DNA of 64,000 bases from Bradyrhizobium sp. AUGA SZCCT0176 (GCF_018130145.1 NZ_JAFCMB010000017.1:1-64000); one strand, 5' to 3'; shown: positions 7,425-16,768, numbered from the stretch's first letter. The notes: generated from the letters alone by a model not told the origin. Numbers and translations: made by a program.

Positions 7425-8426
7425 CTACCCCAATTTGAACAGCGCCTGCAAAAAGTCGCTCACGGCCTTGCGCGCTTCCGCGGCGGTCGCCGGGTTGCCG
7501 CCGACATGCGGGTTGAGCTCGATGCAGGCGTCCTTGTAGCTGAACGGCGCCTTGGTATCGGCATTCATCAAGACGCCGCCTTCGCCCTCGCTGAGCTTGC
7601 AGCTGCGCGCGGTCTGCGAATTGGCCGAGACCGTCGTCGCGCTGAGGCCGAGCAGGCCGGAATCGAAGCCGTGCGGGGAGTCCGGATATTCGGTCAGCAC
7701 CACGTCGCGCTTGGCTTCCTGTAGCCGCGCCAGATAGGCCTTGCAGCTCGAGACCGGATTATAATCGTCGGGCGTGCCGTGATGGATCCGGATCGGGCGC
7801 GCCGCGATCTCGGTGTCGGTGGCGTAGGTCGTCGAGCAATCCGGATAGAACGGGATGTAGGCGGCGAATTGCGCGCCGGACTTGTTCCACAGTTTGTTGA
7901 AGCGATCGAGGCTGGCGTAGAGCGTGGCCTGTCCGCCGCGCGAAAATCCCATCAGCACGATCCGCTCAGGATCGACGCGCGGATGCTTGGCGAGGATCTC
8001 CAGCGAGCGGTAGATATCGACGATGAAATTGAGCCGGCCGAGCAGGCCCTGGTTCGGGCCAACAGCGGTGAGACCGCGGCCGGAGAAGCCGTCGATCACG
8101 AAAGTCGAAATCCCCAGGCTGTTGAGCTGACGCACCCACGGATCCATCCCGGCGCCGACGCCGCTCGAGCCGTGCATCAGCACCACGACCGGCAGTTTTC
8201 CAGTGCCTTGCGCGATGCGGAATGAACCGGCGACGGTGACCTGCTTGCCGTTGGCGTCGCCGTTCAAAAATTGCTGGTCCGAAATCGTCAGCGACGGGAT
8301 CGCGTAGATTTCGGTCCGCGCGGCGACTTCCTTCGGGATCGATTGCGCGTTGGCCTCAGGCGAGCTCAGGAGAATCCCGCCGCAGAAGATCGCGGCCGTA
8401 ACGGCGAAGCGCCAGTCTCTCAGCAT
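7425..8426 (-). CDS. Exported alpha/beta hydrolase (dienelactone-hydrolase type)
   Basis: This 333-residue protein begins with a signal peptide (MLRDWRFAVTAAIFCGGILL, cleavage after EANA). The alpha/beta hydrolase core follows: VVVLMHGSSGVG (oxyanion strand), GFSRGG (nucleophile elbow) and SPHGFDSG (catalytic His). The frame stays open further upstream, but ATG 8426 directly follows a GGGGGT ribosome site and begins the signal peptide. Dienelactone hydrolase-like periplasmic proteins are common in Bradyrhizobium; the substrate is unknown. It converges with the frameshifted hydrolase gene, 19 bp apart. Confidence 0.8.
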   Translation of the reverse strand: MLRDWRFAVTAAIFCGGILLSSPEANAQSIPKEVAARTEIYAIPSLTISDQQFLNGDANGKQVTVAGSFRIAQGTGKLPVVVLMHGSSGVGAGMDPWVRQLNSLGISTFVIDGFSGRGLTAVGPNQGLLGRLNFIVDIYRSLEILAKHPRVDPERIVLMGFSRGGQATLYASLDRFNKLWNKSGAQFAAYIPFYPDCSTTYATDTEIAARPIRIHHGTPDDYNPVSSCKAYLARLQEAKRDVVLTEYPDSPHGFDSGLLGLSATTVSANSQTARSCKLSEGEGGVLMNADTKAPFSYKDACIELNPHVGGNPATAAEARKAVSDFLQALFKLG

Positions 8427-8500
8427 CGGTGTACCCCCAGTGTTTTTCGTTGTGGGGGCAACTAGACCAAGCAGGGCAATACCTGTCAAACCGGACAGCC

Positions 8501-8914
8501 CTAGGTCGATTTCTTCCCGATCCGCCCGAGATGGGTGAAGCCAAACCCGGTGGCATATTTCAGCCCAAACCCCAGCGCGCGGTCGAAGCCGATATGGGCG
8601 AGCCAGATCATCGCGATCGACAGCACCAAAGGCTCGGCCGTCACAAAGCCGACCGTCATCAGCGCCATCGGCACCATGTAGGTGTGGGCGGCGTTGTAGA
8701 GCATCGCGCCGAAGCGCGGCCCGAAAAAATAGGCGGCGAAGCTGAGGTCGGGCGCCAGGAACAGGGCGGCGTAGACCGACCACGATCCGTCCCAGACCCA
8801 GTAAAGCAGCGTCATCCCCAGAAATAGCGCCAGGCCTTCCAGCCGGAGCATGGTTCGCAGGCCCCCGGTAACGGTCCCGGTAGGCTCGGCGGTCGCAGTA
8901 TCCGTCAATTGCAT
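8501..8914 (-). CDS. DUF4260 membrane protein
   Basis: The product is about 137 residues with four hydrophobic helices. It contains the DUF4260 signature: [12 protein letters not shown] at the first helix, [19 protein letters not shown] in the middle, [10 protein letters not shown], then [21 protein letters not shown] near the end. The function of this family is unknown. ATG 8914 is chosen; an upstream in-frame start would add a polar leader without a ribosome site. It is divergent from pccB, sharing a 129 bp intergenic region. Confidence 0.8.
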   Translation of the reverse strand: MQLTDTATAEPTGTVTGGLRTMLRLEGLALFLGMTLLYWVWDGSWSVYAALFLAPDLSFAAYFFGPRFGAMLYNAAHTYMVPMALMTVGFVTAEPLVLSIAMIWLAHIGFDRALGFGLKYATGFGFTHLGRIGKKST

Positions 8915-9043
8915 CCCCTGTGCAGAGGTGCGGATATAGGTGCATTTCCGCACCGGTGCCAGAGGGCATGGAGGGGTGTTTCCGGTTCGCAAAAGGCCGT
9001 GTTAGAACCCCGGCCAATTCGGACCTATGACGGGCGGCAGCAA

Positions 9044-10576
9044 ATGAAAGATATCCTGGACACCCTCGAAGAACGGCGCGCCGGCGCCAAGCTCGGCGGC
9101 GGCGAGAAGCGCATCGAGGCGCAGCACGCTCGCGGCAAGCTGACCGCGCGGGAGCGCATCGAACTGCTGCTCGACAAGGGCTCGTTCGAGGAATTCGACA
9201 TGTTCGTCGAGCACCGCTCGGTCGAATTCGGCATGGAAAAGAACAAGATCCCCGGCGACGGCGTCGTCACCGGCTGGGGCACCGTCAACGGCCGCAAGAC
9301 CTTCGTGTTCGCCAAGGATTTTACCGTGTTCGGCGGTTCGCTGTCGGAGACCCACGCGCTGAAAATTACAAAACTGCAGGACATGGCGATGAAGGCGCGG
9401 GCGCCGATCATCGGGCTCTATGATGCCGGCGGCGCGCGCATCCAGGAAGGCGTCGCGGCCCTCGCAGGCTATTCCTACGTGTTCCGGCGCAACGTCATTG
9501 CGTCAGGCGTGATCCCGCAGATCTCAGTCATCATGGGCCCCTGCGCCGGTGGCGACGTCTATTCGCCCGCGATGACCGACTTCATCTTCATGGTGAAGAA
9601 CACGAGCTACATGTTCGTCACCGGGCCCGACGTGGTCAAAACCGTCACCAACGAAGTGGTCACGGCCGAGGAACTCGGCGGCGCCTCCGTGCACGCCACG
9701 CGCTCCTCGATCGCCGACGGCGCGTTCGACAACGACGTCGAGACGCTGCTGCAGATGCGCCGGCTGATCGACTTCCTGCCCAGCAACAACACCGACGGCG
9801 TGCCGGAATGGCCGAGCTTCGACAATATCGAACGCCTCGATATGTCCCTGGACACGCTGATCCCCGACAATCCGAACAAGCCCTACGACATGAAGGAACT
9901 GATCCTGAAGGTCGTGGACGAGGGCGACTTCTTCGAAATCTCGGAGACGTTTGCCAAGAACATCGTCACCGGCTTTGGCCGCATCGCCGGCCGCACCGTC
10001 GGTTTCGTCGCCAACCAGCCGATGGTGCTGGCGGGCGTGCTCGACTCTGACGCCTCACGCAAGGCCGCCCGCTTCGTTCGGTTCTGCGACGCCTTCAACA
10101 TCCCGATCGTGACGTTCGTGGACGTGCCGGGCTTCCTGCCGGGCACCGCGCAGGAATATGGCGGCCTGATCAAGCACGGCGCAAAACTGCTGTTCGCCTA
10201 TTCGCAATGCACGGTGCCGCTGGTGACCATCATCACCCGCAAGGCCTATGGCGGCGCGTTCGACGTGATGGCGTCCAAGGAAATCGGCGCCGACATGAAC
10301 TACGCCTGGCCGACCGCCCAGATCGCCGTGATGGGCGCCAAGGGCGCGGTGGAAATCATCTTCCGCAGCGACATCGGCGACGCTGACAAGATCGCCGCCC
10401 GCACCAAGGAATACGAAGACCGCTTCCTGTCCCCCTTCATCGCCGCCGAACGCGGCTACATCGACGACGTCATCATGCCGCATTCGACGAGAAAGCGAAT
10501 CGCGCGGGCGCTGGCGATGCTGAAAGACAAGAAGGTCGAGATGCCGGCGAAGAAGCACGACAATTTGCCGTTGTGA
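9044..10576 (+). CDS. pccB: Propionyl-CoA carboxylase beta subunit (carboxyltransferase)
   Basis: This 510-residue protein has both halves of the acyl-CoA carboxyltransferase fold. The N-half carries [20 protein letters not shown] and [17 protein letters not shown]; the C-half carries [19 protein letters not shown] and [15 protein letters not shown]. These glycine-rich turns form the two oxyanion holes that move carboxyl from biotin to propionyl-CoA, giving methylmalonyl-CoA in odd-chain and branched-chain breakdown. The length matches PccB. The biotin-carrying PccA is not within this window. ATG 9044 is the natural start ([15 protein letters not shown]). Confidence 0.95.
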   Translation: MKDILDTLEERRAGAKLGGGEKRIEAQHARGKLTARERIELLLDKGSFEEFDMFVEHRSVEFGMEKNKIPGDGVVTGWGTVNGRKTFVFAKDFTVFGGSLSETHALKITKLQDMAMKARAPIIGLYDAGGARIQEGVAALAGYSYVFRRNVIASGVIPQISVIMGPCAGGDVYSPAMTDFIFMVKNTSYMFVTGPDVVKTVTNEVVTAEELGGASVHATRSSIADGAFDNDVETLLQMRRLIDFLPSNNTDGVPEWPSFDNIERLDMSLDTLIPDNPNKPYDMKELILKVVDEGDFFEISETFAKNIVTGFGRIAGRTVGFVANQPMVLAGVLDSDASRKAARFVRFCDAFNIPIVTFVDVPGFLPGTAQEYGGLIKHGAKLLFAYSQCTVPLVTIITRKAYGGAFDVMASKEIGADMNYAWPTAQIAVMGAKGAVEIIFRSDIGDADKIAARTKEYEDRFLSPFIAAERGYIDDVIMPHSTRKRIARALAMLKDKKVEMPAKKHDNLPL

Positions 10577-10583
10577 GCGCTTC

Positions 10584-10670
10584 GTAGGGTGGGTTAGCGA
10601 AGCGTAACCCACCATCTTTGATCTTCGCGCCGGCAAGTGATGGGTATCGCTTCGCTCCACCCATCCTACG
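10584..10670. repeat. Palindromic intergenic element (GTAGGGTGGG type), copy 1
   Basis: The outer arms CGTAGGGTGGG and CCCATCCTACG are inverted. Inside lie two local hairpins: GGTGGGTTA/TAACCCACC (10588-10613) and GATGGGT/ACCCATC (about 10639-10666). It lies between the convergent 3' ends of pccB and the hydrolase at 10676, where it could end transcription from both sides. A second member is at 13621. Confidence 0.85.
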
Positions 10671-10675
10671 CAGCG

Positions 10676-11680
10676 TTAGCGGCCCGCCAGAAACCCCAGC
10701 ACCAGCTCATTGTATTTCCCCGGCGCCTCCAGAAACACCAGATGCCCGGTGTCCGGTATCACCTCGGCGCGGGCGTTCGGCATTTTGGCGGCGAGCGTTT
10801 TGGCGAGGTCGGCGTTGTGGCCCATCTTCGTCCGCAGCGCTTCGGGTGCATTGGCTTTGCCCGGTGCGTTATGATCGTCGGCGCCCATGATGAACAGGGT
10901 CGGCCGCGTGATCAGCGGTATTTCATGCGCCACCGGCTCGCGGTAGATCATTTGCGCGGAGCTTACGAAGGCGCGCAGCCAGCGCGGATATTCGGCGCTG
11001 CCCTTGATGTTGAAACGCGCATCGATGAACGGCGTCACCTGGTCCGCCGGCAGCTTCAGCGAATAGTTGGTCTCTAACTGTTTGCGATATCCGTCAGCGG
11101 TCAGTTTGTCCTCGTTCTCCAGAATCTTTTCGGTCGGCGTCGGCGGCACATAGAGACGGTAATCCTCCAGCCCGATCGGCGCGGTCAGCACGAGATGATC
11201 GACCCGGTCGGGGTAGGCGCGGGCGATCCGCACGCCGAGCATTCCGCCGAGCGAATGGGCAACGATGTCAGCTTTGGCGATCTGCAGATGATCCAGCAGC
11301 GCCATCGTGTTGCGCGCCAGCGTGTCGAAATGCAGCTCGCCCTGCGGCTTGGAGGATTTGCCGAACCCGATCTGGTCCGGCACCACCACGCGATAGCCTG
11401 CGTCCGAGAGCGTCTTGATGACCGGCGCCCAATAGCTCGACGGGAAATTGCGTCCGTGCAGCAGCACCACGGTGCGCCCGTTCGGCTGCACTGGGGCGAC
11501 ATCCATATAGGCCATCCGCACTTGCTCGCCGTCATTGGTGAGTGGCAGCAGGCTGACCGGATAGGGATAGGAAAATCCTTCGAGGCCGATGCCATAGGAC
11601 TCGCGCGCGGCGGCGCCGGCTGGTGCATGAAGTGAAGCGAGCAGGGCGCTGGCCAGCGCCGCGGCACAAAGACGATTCAT
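10676..11680 (-). CDS. Exported alpha/beta hydrolase
   Basis: This 334-residue protein has a clear signal peptide (MNRLCAAALASALLASLHAPAGAAA). The fold markers are VVLLHGRNFPSSYW (HG oxyanion motif), VVPDQIGFGKSS, AHSLGGMLG (nucleophile Ser), GADDHNAPGK (acid) and DTGHLVFLEAP (His). The family includes proline iminopeptidase-like, haloperoxidase-like and esterase enzymes, and the substrate is not evident. ATG 11680 follows CGGAG with 7-nt spacing; an upstream in-frame start is less likely because it precedes the signal peptide by 37 residues. Confidence 0.85.
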   Translation of the reverse strand: MNRLCAAALASALLASLHAPAGAAARESYGIGLEGFSYPYPVSLLPLTNDGEQVRMAYMDVAPVQPNGRTVVLLHGRNFPSSYWAPVIKTLSDAGYRVVVPDQIGFGKSSKPQGELHFDTLARNTMALLDHLQIAKADIVAHSLGGMLGVRIARAYPDRVDHLVLTAPIGLEDYRLYVPPTPTEKILENEDKLTADGYRKQLETNYSLKLPADQVTPFIDARFNIKGSAEYPRWLRAFVSSAQMIYREPVAHEIPLITRPTLFIMGADDHNAPGKANAPEALRTKMGHNADLAKTLAAKMPNARAEVIPDTGHLVFLEAPGKYNELVLGFLAGR

Positions 11681-11947
11681 TTGATAACTCCGACGGCGGT
11701 GATCTCGCGTGGCGGCATCACGACGCGATGTCCACATTTGGCAACGACATACCGACGTTATGGTTTGCAGTGGAAGGGGGAAGCCCTTCACGAAACGTCA
11801 CCATCGCTTGATCGGGGTCGTGCTCCATGAGCGGCGCGGACCAGCCGCGCCACCGATCCTGCGTGCAGGCCTGAAGCCCGACGCCTTGATCACCGGCACC
11901 CCCAGCGCGTAGGGTGACTTTCCACCAATTCCGGTATCTACCCTCCA

Positions 11948-12295
11948 ATGATTGAAGACGACCCGACCGAAGAGATTTCACGGATCGAAGCGCGGCTTGA
12001 GGAGCTTGCCGAGGCCGCCGAGCGATGCCGGAAGTATATTCTGGCTTCCAAAGCGGCGATCGCCGGCGGCGCCGCGCTATTGCTTGTGACGATGCTTGGC
12101 CTGTTCGGAGTCGGCATAGTTTCCGCGCTCGGATCGATCGCGATGATCCTGGGCGGAATTGTCTCGCTCGGATCGAATGTCAGCACCTTGCGGCAGACGG
12201 AGGAAGCCATCGGCGCTGCCGAGCTGCTCCGGTCCGATCTGATCAGCAGGATCGACCTGCGGATGGTTCGTGATGCGCCGATGAAGCTGGCCTGA
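11948..12295 (+). CDS. Small membrane protein with N-terminal coiled coil
   Basis: The 115-residue product starts with an acidic, heptad-like helix (EEISRIEARLEELAEAAERC). One or two hydrophobic segments follow (AAIAGGAALLLVTMLGLFG, then VSALGSIAMILGGIVSL) and an amphipathic tail. I do not recognise the family. Codon use matches the neighbours. It stands alone, convergent with the exported protein at 12344. The layout suggests an inner-membrane protein whose cytoplasmic coiled coil allows oligomerisation. Confidence 0.6.
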   Translation: MIEDDPTEEISRIEARLEELAEAAERCRKYILASKAAIAGGAALLLVTMLGLFGVGIVSALGSIAMILGGIVSLGSNVSTLRQTEEAIGAAELLRSDLISRIDLRMVRDAPMKLA

Positions 12296-12343
12296 CGGCT
12301 GGCGGTCGCCTTGACGGACGCAACCGCCCGTACGGGCCAACAA

Positions 12344-12841
12344 CTACTGTTTTGATCCGGTCCAGCTTCCAACGCATCCGTCGGATCGCCGGAACGAACC
12401 GGAGCCGCTGCGGCCCGAGAGGCGTCCGGACATGGTCCAACTCAGGCTCCCGGCGCTGCCGGTTCCGGACACCGAGCCGTTCGAGCTGACTTGACCGGTG
12501 CCGTATTGCCCCACCATCCTGCCGCTGGTGACGACCACCGTGTCGGTGGAGCTGGCGCAGGGCGTGCCGACGCTGGTAAGAACCCATGCTCCATCCAGAT
12601 TGCCACCGCCGCCCCCGCTGCTTCGCGGTGCCCGGCGCGGTGCCTCCGCTTCGGGCTTGCTGCGTCGTGCCGGCTTTTCGGGTTCAACCGCCCGGGGCGT
12701 CGTGCGCGAACCGGACAGCGATTTTTCGTCATTGCCGATGCTGCCGCCCGCGCTCCCTGATTGCGCACGGGCCATATCAGGCAAGGCGACTATGGCTGAC
12801 AGCAGGGCGGCTTTGACAATAAATCGAATGACGTTTTGCAT
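12344..12841 (-). CDS. Secreted Gly/Ser-rich hypothetical protein
   Basis: The 165-residue product starts MQNVIRFIVKAALLSAIVAL with likely cleavage after MARAQ. A basic Pro-rich linker (residues ~40-75) and a Gly run lead into a C-terminal domain with two Cys-containing strands (GTPCASSTDTVVV and FRRSDGCVGSWTGSK). The domain resembles small beta-sandwich proteins seen in rhizobia, but I cannot name a family. ATG 12841 is preferred because it begins the signal sequence; the frame is also open 32 codons upstream. Confidence 0.6.
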   Translation of the reverse strand: MQNVIRFIVKAALLSAIVALPDMARAQSGSAGGSIGNDEKSLSGSRTTPRAVEPEKPARRSKPEAEAPRRAPRSSGGGGGNLDGAWVLTSVGTPCASSTDTVVVTSGRMVGQYGTGQVSSNGSVSGTGSAGSLSWTMSGRLSGRSGSGSFRRSDGCVGSWTGSKQ

Positions 12842-12995
12842 AATAAATTGGTGTCCAATGAAGAGGGTCCTGGCGGCCGGACCCATCGGCAAAATAGCGC
12901 GCCGATCTGCGGGCAAGACTTGCCGGTCTCGCCGCACTCGTCAAGCGCTGCGCCCTTCGGACTTTGGACAGTGCCGCTAAGCGCGGTAGGCTTGA

Positions 12996-13544
12996 TCAGC
13001 TAACTGAAATCCACCAATTAAATCTGGAGCGTCCCCAGGGAGCTACGGCTACGCCCGCGCCATGATTCCCGTTTGGCCTGCTCGCAAGCCGCGACCAGAA
13101 AAAATCCACCACGCCGACGCCGCCCACGCACCATGCGAAAAAGAACTCGGCCCGGGCATAGCTGTGCGCGCCCAACAGCGTGTCGAATAGTGCGAGGATG
13201 AAGCCCGTTGCAACCCAGACGATATCGCCGTCCGTGGGAGGTTTTCGTTTGAAGGCGTGAAGCACGGCTGCGTAAGCCAGTGCTACTGATACGGCCACGC
13301 TGCCCCAGGCCGTAGCGGCGACGACGTACAAGCCCGGCACGGCCTGACAAGCCTCTCCGCACCACGCCTGCGCGGATTGGGCCAAAGCGGAATGATAGGC
13401 GGCGTGAGCCACACCGCCGAGCAGCAGGGCGAAGCAGACCACATGACGGAGCGTGCGGAGCGCCGTTTGATGCTGGCTGGTCCAGGCGTCAAAGCGCGCC
13501 ACCGCTGCGCGGAAAGCTTGTTTAGTGGATTGAACCAACTGCAT
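12996..13544 (-). CDS. Hypothetical membrane protein, about four helices
   Basis: This 182-residue protein has hydrophobic segments near residues 32-52, 73-95, 108-125 and 133-150, with a Cys pair between the first two (WCGEACQAVPG) likely facing the periplasm. Family not recognised. It stands alone between the secreted protein gene and a palindromic element. The C-terminal tail is polar and basic. Reading frame and codon bias are consistent with a real gene. Confidence 0.55.
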   Translation of the reverse strand: MQLVQSTKQAFRAAVARFDAWTSQHQTALRTLRHVVCFALLLGGVAHAAYHSALAQSAQAWCGEACQAVPGLYVVAATAWGSVAVSVALAYAAVLHAFKRKPPTDGDIVWVATGFILALFDTLLGAHSYARAEFFFAWCVGGVGVVDFFWSRLASRPNGNHGAGVAVAPWGRSRFNWWISVS

Positions 13545-13620
13545 GGGCAGTTAGACGTGGTGAACGGCTGGAAGGTTCAGGTCGCTGGGCGAGGCGGGGT
13601 ATTGGCTCCGCCACCGGTGC

Positions 13621-13709
13621 CGTAGGGTGGGCAAAGGCGCGCTTGCGCCGTGCCCACCATCCACATTTCCGGTCGGAATGGTGGGCACGCTGCGCTTTGC
13701 CCACCCTAC
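13621..13709. repeat. Palindromic intergenic element (GTAGGGTGGG type), copy 2
   Basis: CGTAGGGTGGGCAAAGGCGC at the left is the near-inverse of GCGCTTTGCCCACCCTACA at the right. The centre holds a second inverted pair, GTGCCCACCAT and ATGGTGGGCAC. It has the same outer arms as the element at 10584, here immediately after the 3' end of the glycerophosphodiesterase gene. Confidence 0.85.
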
Positions 13710-13722
13710 AATTCTCCACCAG

Positions 13723-14970
13723 CTACTTCATTCCCATGCAGCTCGCATAGAACGTCGTGGTCGCCGGCCAGTCCGAGAACATACCGCGGATGCCGACCTG
13801 TTTTGCGAGCACATCGAGCACCGTCAGCGTGTCGCCGTCGCGGTCGATGGCTGGTTTGATCGAGCGATGATAGAAGCCGCCGCCCTTGTTCAGCGGGCCG
13901 TCGCGCTCCAGCGACCAGCCGATCAGGTCGAGGCCGGCGGCCTTCGCGGCCTTGGCGTATTCCGACGGAATGATTTCCTTTTTGTCGTTCAGCGTTAGCA
14001 TGGTCCAGATCGGCGGCGCCAGGATTCTGACGCCAGACGACTTGAGTTCGGCCATCGACGGCTTCCAGGTCTCGGGCTTGGCGGGATCAAGACCCTGCTT
14101 CTCGTAACGCTCCTCGAGATAGACCGCCTGCGCGCCGAACGCCGGCTCGCTCTTCACCCAGAACAGCACGTCGGAAAGATTAAAGCTTTGCGCGAACACG
14201 TCGCTCGCCGGAACGCCCGCGGCCTTGTAGGCCTGCAGCATTTGCGCGGCATACTTCTCCTGGGTGTAGTCGCCGTCGAACGGCATCGGCACTTCGGGCG
14301 ACTTCAGCTCGGGCGTGAACTTGGCGCCGAGGCTCTTGATCAGCGCGATACTTTCGTCATGCGTCATCAGCGTGCCGGAAGCGGCGTAGAGATCCGTGCG
14401 CCAGCGCGGCGTGCCGTTCTGGTAATCGGCCACGTTGGTGGCATCAGGATTGAAGCTGTCCATCTTCGCGGTCAGCGACTTGAACTCGGCGAGCGTGATG
14501 TCGCTGGTGCAGCACTTGGCGGAGGCCTTCTTGCCGGCGGCCGGGTCGGATGGGCTGAAACCTTGCGTGCATTTGGCGGCTAGCGCCGGCACCGACAGGA
14601 TGTTGGTGGTGGTGTGCAAATCGCATTGTGCATGCCGGCACACCAGCTGGCGATCCTTGGTGAAGGTCACGTCGCATTCGATGATGCCGGCGCCCATCCG
14701 GGCTGCGGCGGTATAGGATTCCTTGGTATGTTCGGGAAATTGCATCGCCGCGCCGCGATGGCCGATCGAAAAGTCGGTCTTGTGGAACGGGCCGGTGCAC
14801 TGGCTGAGCTTTTCCTTGAGCGGGCCATCCTTCATCTTGTCGACGAGGTAGAACGGGCGCGGGCCGATCTGCGCGTCGCGGGGCAGGGGCACGCTTTGCG
14901 CCTCGGCGGGGGCGGCGGGCGCAAACAGCGCGAGCGCGGAGAATAGAACCAGAAGGCGGCGAGAGTGCAT
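13723..14970 (-). CDS. glpQ: Periplasmic glycerophosphodiester phosphodiesterase
   Basis: The 415-residue product has a signal peptide ([20 protein letters not shown], cleavage after AEAQ). GDPD active-site residues are in order: H71-R72-G in [16 protein letters not shown]80/H81, E98-C-D100 in GIIECDV, H113 after VCRH, and E/K residues in FTPELKSPE. The enzyme splits glycerophosphodiesters into glycerol-3-phosphate and an alcohol, recovering phosphate and carbon from lipid head groups. An insertion with several Cys residues (CTQGF...KCCTSD, about 145-165) sets it apart from E. coli GlpQ. No ugp transport genes are nearby. Whether it is the canonical GlpQ or a paralogue is uncertain. Confidence 0.85.
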   Translation of the reverse strand: MHSRRLLVLFSALALFAPAAPAEAQSVPLPRDAQIGPRPFYLVDKMKDGPLKEKLSQCTGPFHKTDFSIGHRGAAMQFPEHTKESYTAAARMGAGIIECDVTFTKDRQLVCRHAQCDLHTTTNILSVPALAAKCTQGFSPSDPAAGKKASAKCCTSDITLAEFKSLTAKMDSFNPDATNVADYQNGTPRWRTDLYAASGTLMTHDESIALIKSLGAKFTPELKSPEVPMPFDGDYTQEKYAAQMLQAYKAAGVPASDVFAQSFNLSDVLFWVKSEPAFGAQAVYLEERYEKQGLDPAKPETWKPSMAELKSSGVRILAPPIWTMLTLNDKKEIIPSEYAKAAKAAGLDLIGWSLERDGPLNKGGGFYHRSIKPAIDRDGDTLTVLDVLAKQVGIRGMFSDWPATTTFYASCMGMK

Positions 14971-15121
14971 GAACGAACCTCGAAGTGGCGGAGTAAAAAA
15001 CGGATATCACCACGACATTATGACGTCCGCGTGTGGGGTTGCGCTCGCTCGGCGTTTATCTACAGTTCGCGCGGTCGCACGGCGGCGATCTTACGCAAAA
15101 TAACAATCGGGAGGAACCGAA

Positions 15122-15436
15122 ATGCCCAAGGCCTTGTTCGTCGTCCGCGCCACCGTGACGGATGTCGCAAAGCGTCAGGCGTTCGATACCTGGTATTCGC
15201 GCGAGCATCTGCCGGACGCGGTCAAATCGTTCGGCGCCGAGAAAGCGTGGCGCTACTGGAGCCTCAGCGATCCCGCACTGCATCACGCGATGTATCAGTT
15301 TTCCGACGAGGCCGCGCTCGATCGCGCGACCAAAGCTCCCGACATGACCCGACTGATCGCCGATTTCAACCGCGACTGGCCCGACGTGACGCGCACGCGC
15401 GAGGTGCTGGTGCTGGCCGAGGAGTTTGGGAAGTAA
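15122..15436 (+). CDS. Small dimeric alpha/beta-barrel protein (EthD/DUF4286-like)
   Basis: The product is 104 residues: MPKALFVVRATV (strand), FDTWYSREHLPDAVKSFGA (the W-Y-x-x-EHLPD turn typical of EthD-like ferredoxin folds), a MYQFSDEAALDRA strand-helix, and a C-terminal strand (REVLVLAEEFGK). GGGAGGAACC precedes the ATG. These proteins form dimeric alpha/beta barrels and often bind small molecules, but the role here is unknown. A VVPAKAGTH palindrome follows its stop at once. Confidence 0.7.
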   Translation: MPKALFVVRATVTDVAKRQAFDTWYSREHLPDAVKSFGAEKAWRYWSLSDPALHHAMYQFSDEAALDRATKAPDMTRLIADFNRDWPDVTRTREVLVLAEEFGK

Positions 15437-15441
15437 CTCAC

Positions 15442-15566
15442 CGTCGTCCCGGCGAAGGCCGGGACCCATAGCCACCGGCGGCAGTTGTTGCGCACGCTGG
15501 TGGTGATCTTCCTTTTCCAGCAACAGTGGCCGCGGCGTATGGGTCCCGGCCTTCGCCGGGACGACG
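15442..15566. repeat. Palindromic element (VVPAKAGTH type), copy 1
   Basis: CGTCGTCCCGGCGAAGGCCG at the left pairs with CGGCCTTCGCCGGGACGACG at the right, with GGGACCCATA/TATGGGTCCC extending the arms and about 70 bp between. In translation an arm reads VVPAKAGTH, the hallmark of a repeat common in Bradyrhizobium and relatives (recalled, not searched). A second full copy is at 25429 and shortened ones lie near 24394 and 24740. Confidence 0.9.
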
Positions 15567-15669
15567 TTCGTGGCGACAGGCAAACCTGAACGCGCAGTTC
15601 AGCTGCCATTCATCTCGGCGCACCGAAACTCTCCTGCTCAATCCAACCGATCGCAGAGGAGGAGATGTC

Positions 15670-16065
15670 ATGGAGCGCCGGCACTTTCTGAAACTCGCCT
15701 TTGGATTTGTAGCAGGTGGTGTCGCACTTGCGGCCGGCGCACAGGCCGCCCCGCTGACGCCGCAGCCGCTGGTTCCGGATGGCCAACTCCCCGCCAATCC
15801 GGATGCGCAACCCGCCGTCACGTCTGGCGATGAGGTCGATCGGCTCCAGCCAGAGGAAGTGCGCGGGGGTCGAGGCCGTGGCCGTGGCCGCGGATGGGGT
15901 CGTGGCCGTGGCTGGGGCCGAGGCCGGGGATGGGGCCGCCGTCGCTGGGGCTGGGGCCGTCGTCGTTGGGGCTGGCGCCGCCGGCGCTGGGGCTGGCGCC
16001 GCAGGCATTACGGCTGGCGTCGCCGTTACTGGCGCCGTCGCTACTGGCGTCGCCGTTACTGGTAA
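15670..16065 (+). CDS. Tat-exported protein with Gly/Arg/Trp/Tyr repeat tail
   Basis: The 131-residue product starts MERRHFLKLAFGFVAGGVAL, a close match to the twin-arginine signal (RRxFLK). AGGAGGAG precedes ATG 15670. After a Pro-rich linker (residues ~30-65) the protein is almost only Gly, Arg, Trp and Tyr: GRGRGWG units give way to GRRRWGW, then RRRYW at the C-terminus. The tail is strongly basic and aromatic, so it could bind nucleic acid, polyphosphate or cell-wall polyanions. Other rhizobial proteins share this Tat-plus-repeat layout, but I know of no function. Repeat-driven length variation is likely. Confidence 0.75.
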   Translation: MERRHFLKLAFGFVAGGVALAAGAQAAPLTPQPLVPDGQLPANPDAQPAVTSGDEVDRLQPEEVRGGRGRGRGRGWGRGRGWGRGRGWGRRRWGWGRRRWGWRRRRWGWRRRHYGWRRRYWRRRYWRRRYW

Positions 16066-16142
16066 GGTTCGTGGGTACGGGGCGGGGATGGCATTTGCCG
16101 TCCCTGCCTTGTTCGGCTCGGCGTGGACTTCATCCCATCCGG

Positions 16143-16649
16143 CTACCTGATTTTCGGCGAAGTCTCGAAATTCGCCTGCGTGTCCTGCGTATGGAGGTGC
16201 TTCAGCCTTCCGCGTTCTTCGATCAGATAAAAATGGTTTCCGACGATACCGGCCTCGTTGCGGGCGCCGCGAAACACGATCATGCGGCTGTTGGCGCGGC
16301 TGACGACGGGATCGAAATCATCTGACACCTCGTGCCAGCCCGAGATCGTGAACAGCTCGATGATGTTGCCGGTGCGCGCATCGAGCAAGGTGGGCGCGAC
16401 GCAAGTCGAGCCGCAGGGCAGCTTGACCACGATGTAACGGCCCGCCGCATCGATCTTCCCGTCGTCGGCCGCGGCGAAAAAAGTCTCGCGGCGGGCGCGC
16501 AAATCCGGCGTCACCAGCCGCGGTTTTGCGACTTTGCCGGCATAGACCTTGGCCGGATGGTCCGCGAATTTGGGTGGTCCTTCGGCATGCGCCGACAGGG
16601 TGAGGCAGGCCAGCGCGATCGCGGTGGCGACAAAGGGGAGGGAATTCAT
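16143..16649 (-). CDS. Secreted hypothetical protein
   Basis: The 168-residue product starts MNSLPFVATAIALACLTLSAHA, a standard signal peptide. The mature part has strands around RYIVVKLPCGSTCVAPTLLD (a Cys-x3-Cys pair), IIELFTISGWHEVS and RMIVFRGARNEAG, suggesting a small beta-propeller-like or beta-sandwich fold. I do not recognise a named family. ATG 16649 is chosen because it begins the signal peptide; the frame continues upstream without a good start. Confidence 0.65.
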   Translation of the reverse strand: MNSLPFVATAIALACLTLSAHAEGPPKFADHPAKVYAGKVAKPRLVTPDLRARRETFFAAADDGKIDAAGRYIVVKLPCGSTCVAPTLLDARTGNIIELFTISGWHEVSDDFDPVVSRANSRMIVFRGARNEAGIVGNHFYLIEERGRLKHLHTQDTQANFETSPKIR

Positions 16650-16723
16650 GGCTGCTTGCCTGGAAACGTGCACCCCGCTTCGTCTGCGTGACAAGCCGCC
16701 ACGTTCAATGTCGTCCTGCCCAT

Positions 16724-16752
16724 AAAAAAGCCCCGCCGGAGCGGGGCCTTTT
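16724..16752 (-). terminator. Rho-independent terminator of the GCG-type gene
   Basis: On the minus strand GCCCCGC-TCC-GGCGGGGC forms a GC-rich stem followed by TTTTTT (complement of the A run at 16724-16729). It lies 17 bp past the stop of the small secreted protein gene at 16769. On the plus strand there is only a short CTTTT, so it may work in both directions but favours the minus strand. Confidence 0.8.
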
Positions 16753-16768
16753 GCCGTATGAATTGATG

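Noticed and set aside
7425-9017. A single 530-codon frame joining the hydrolase and the DUF4260 region
   Set aside because: The extra N-terminus lies antisense and out of frame to the DUF4260 gene. The real start (8426) has a ribosome site and a signal peptide.
15162-15347. Second frame over the small alpha/beta-barrel gene
   Set aside because: Shadow in the +1 frame with Arg/Ser/Pro-rich content; the gene's own frame has the EthD-like motif.
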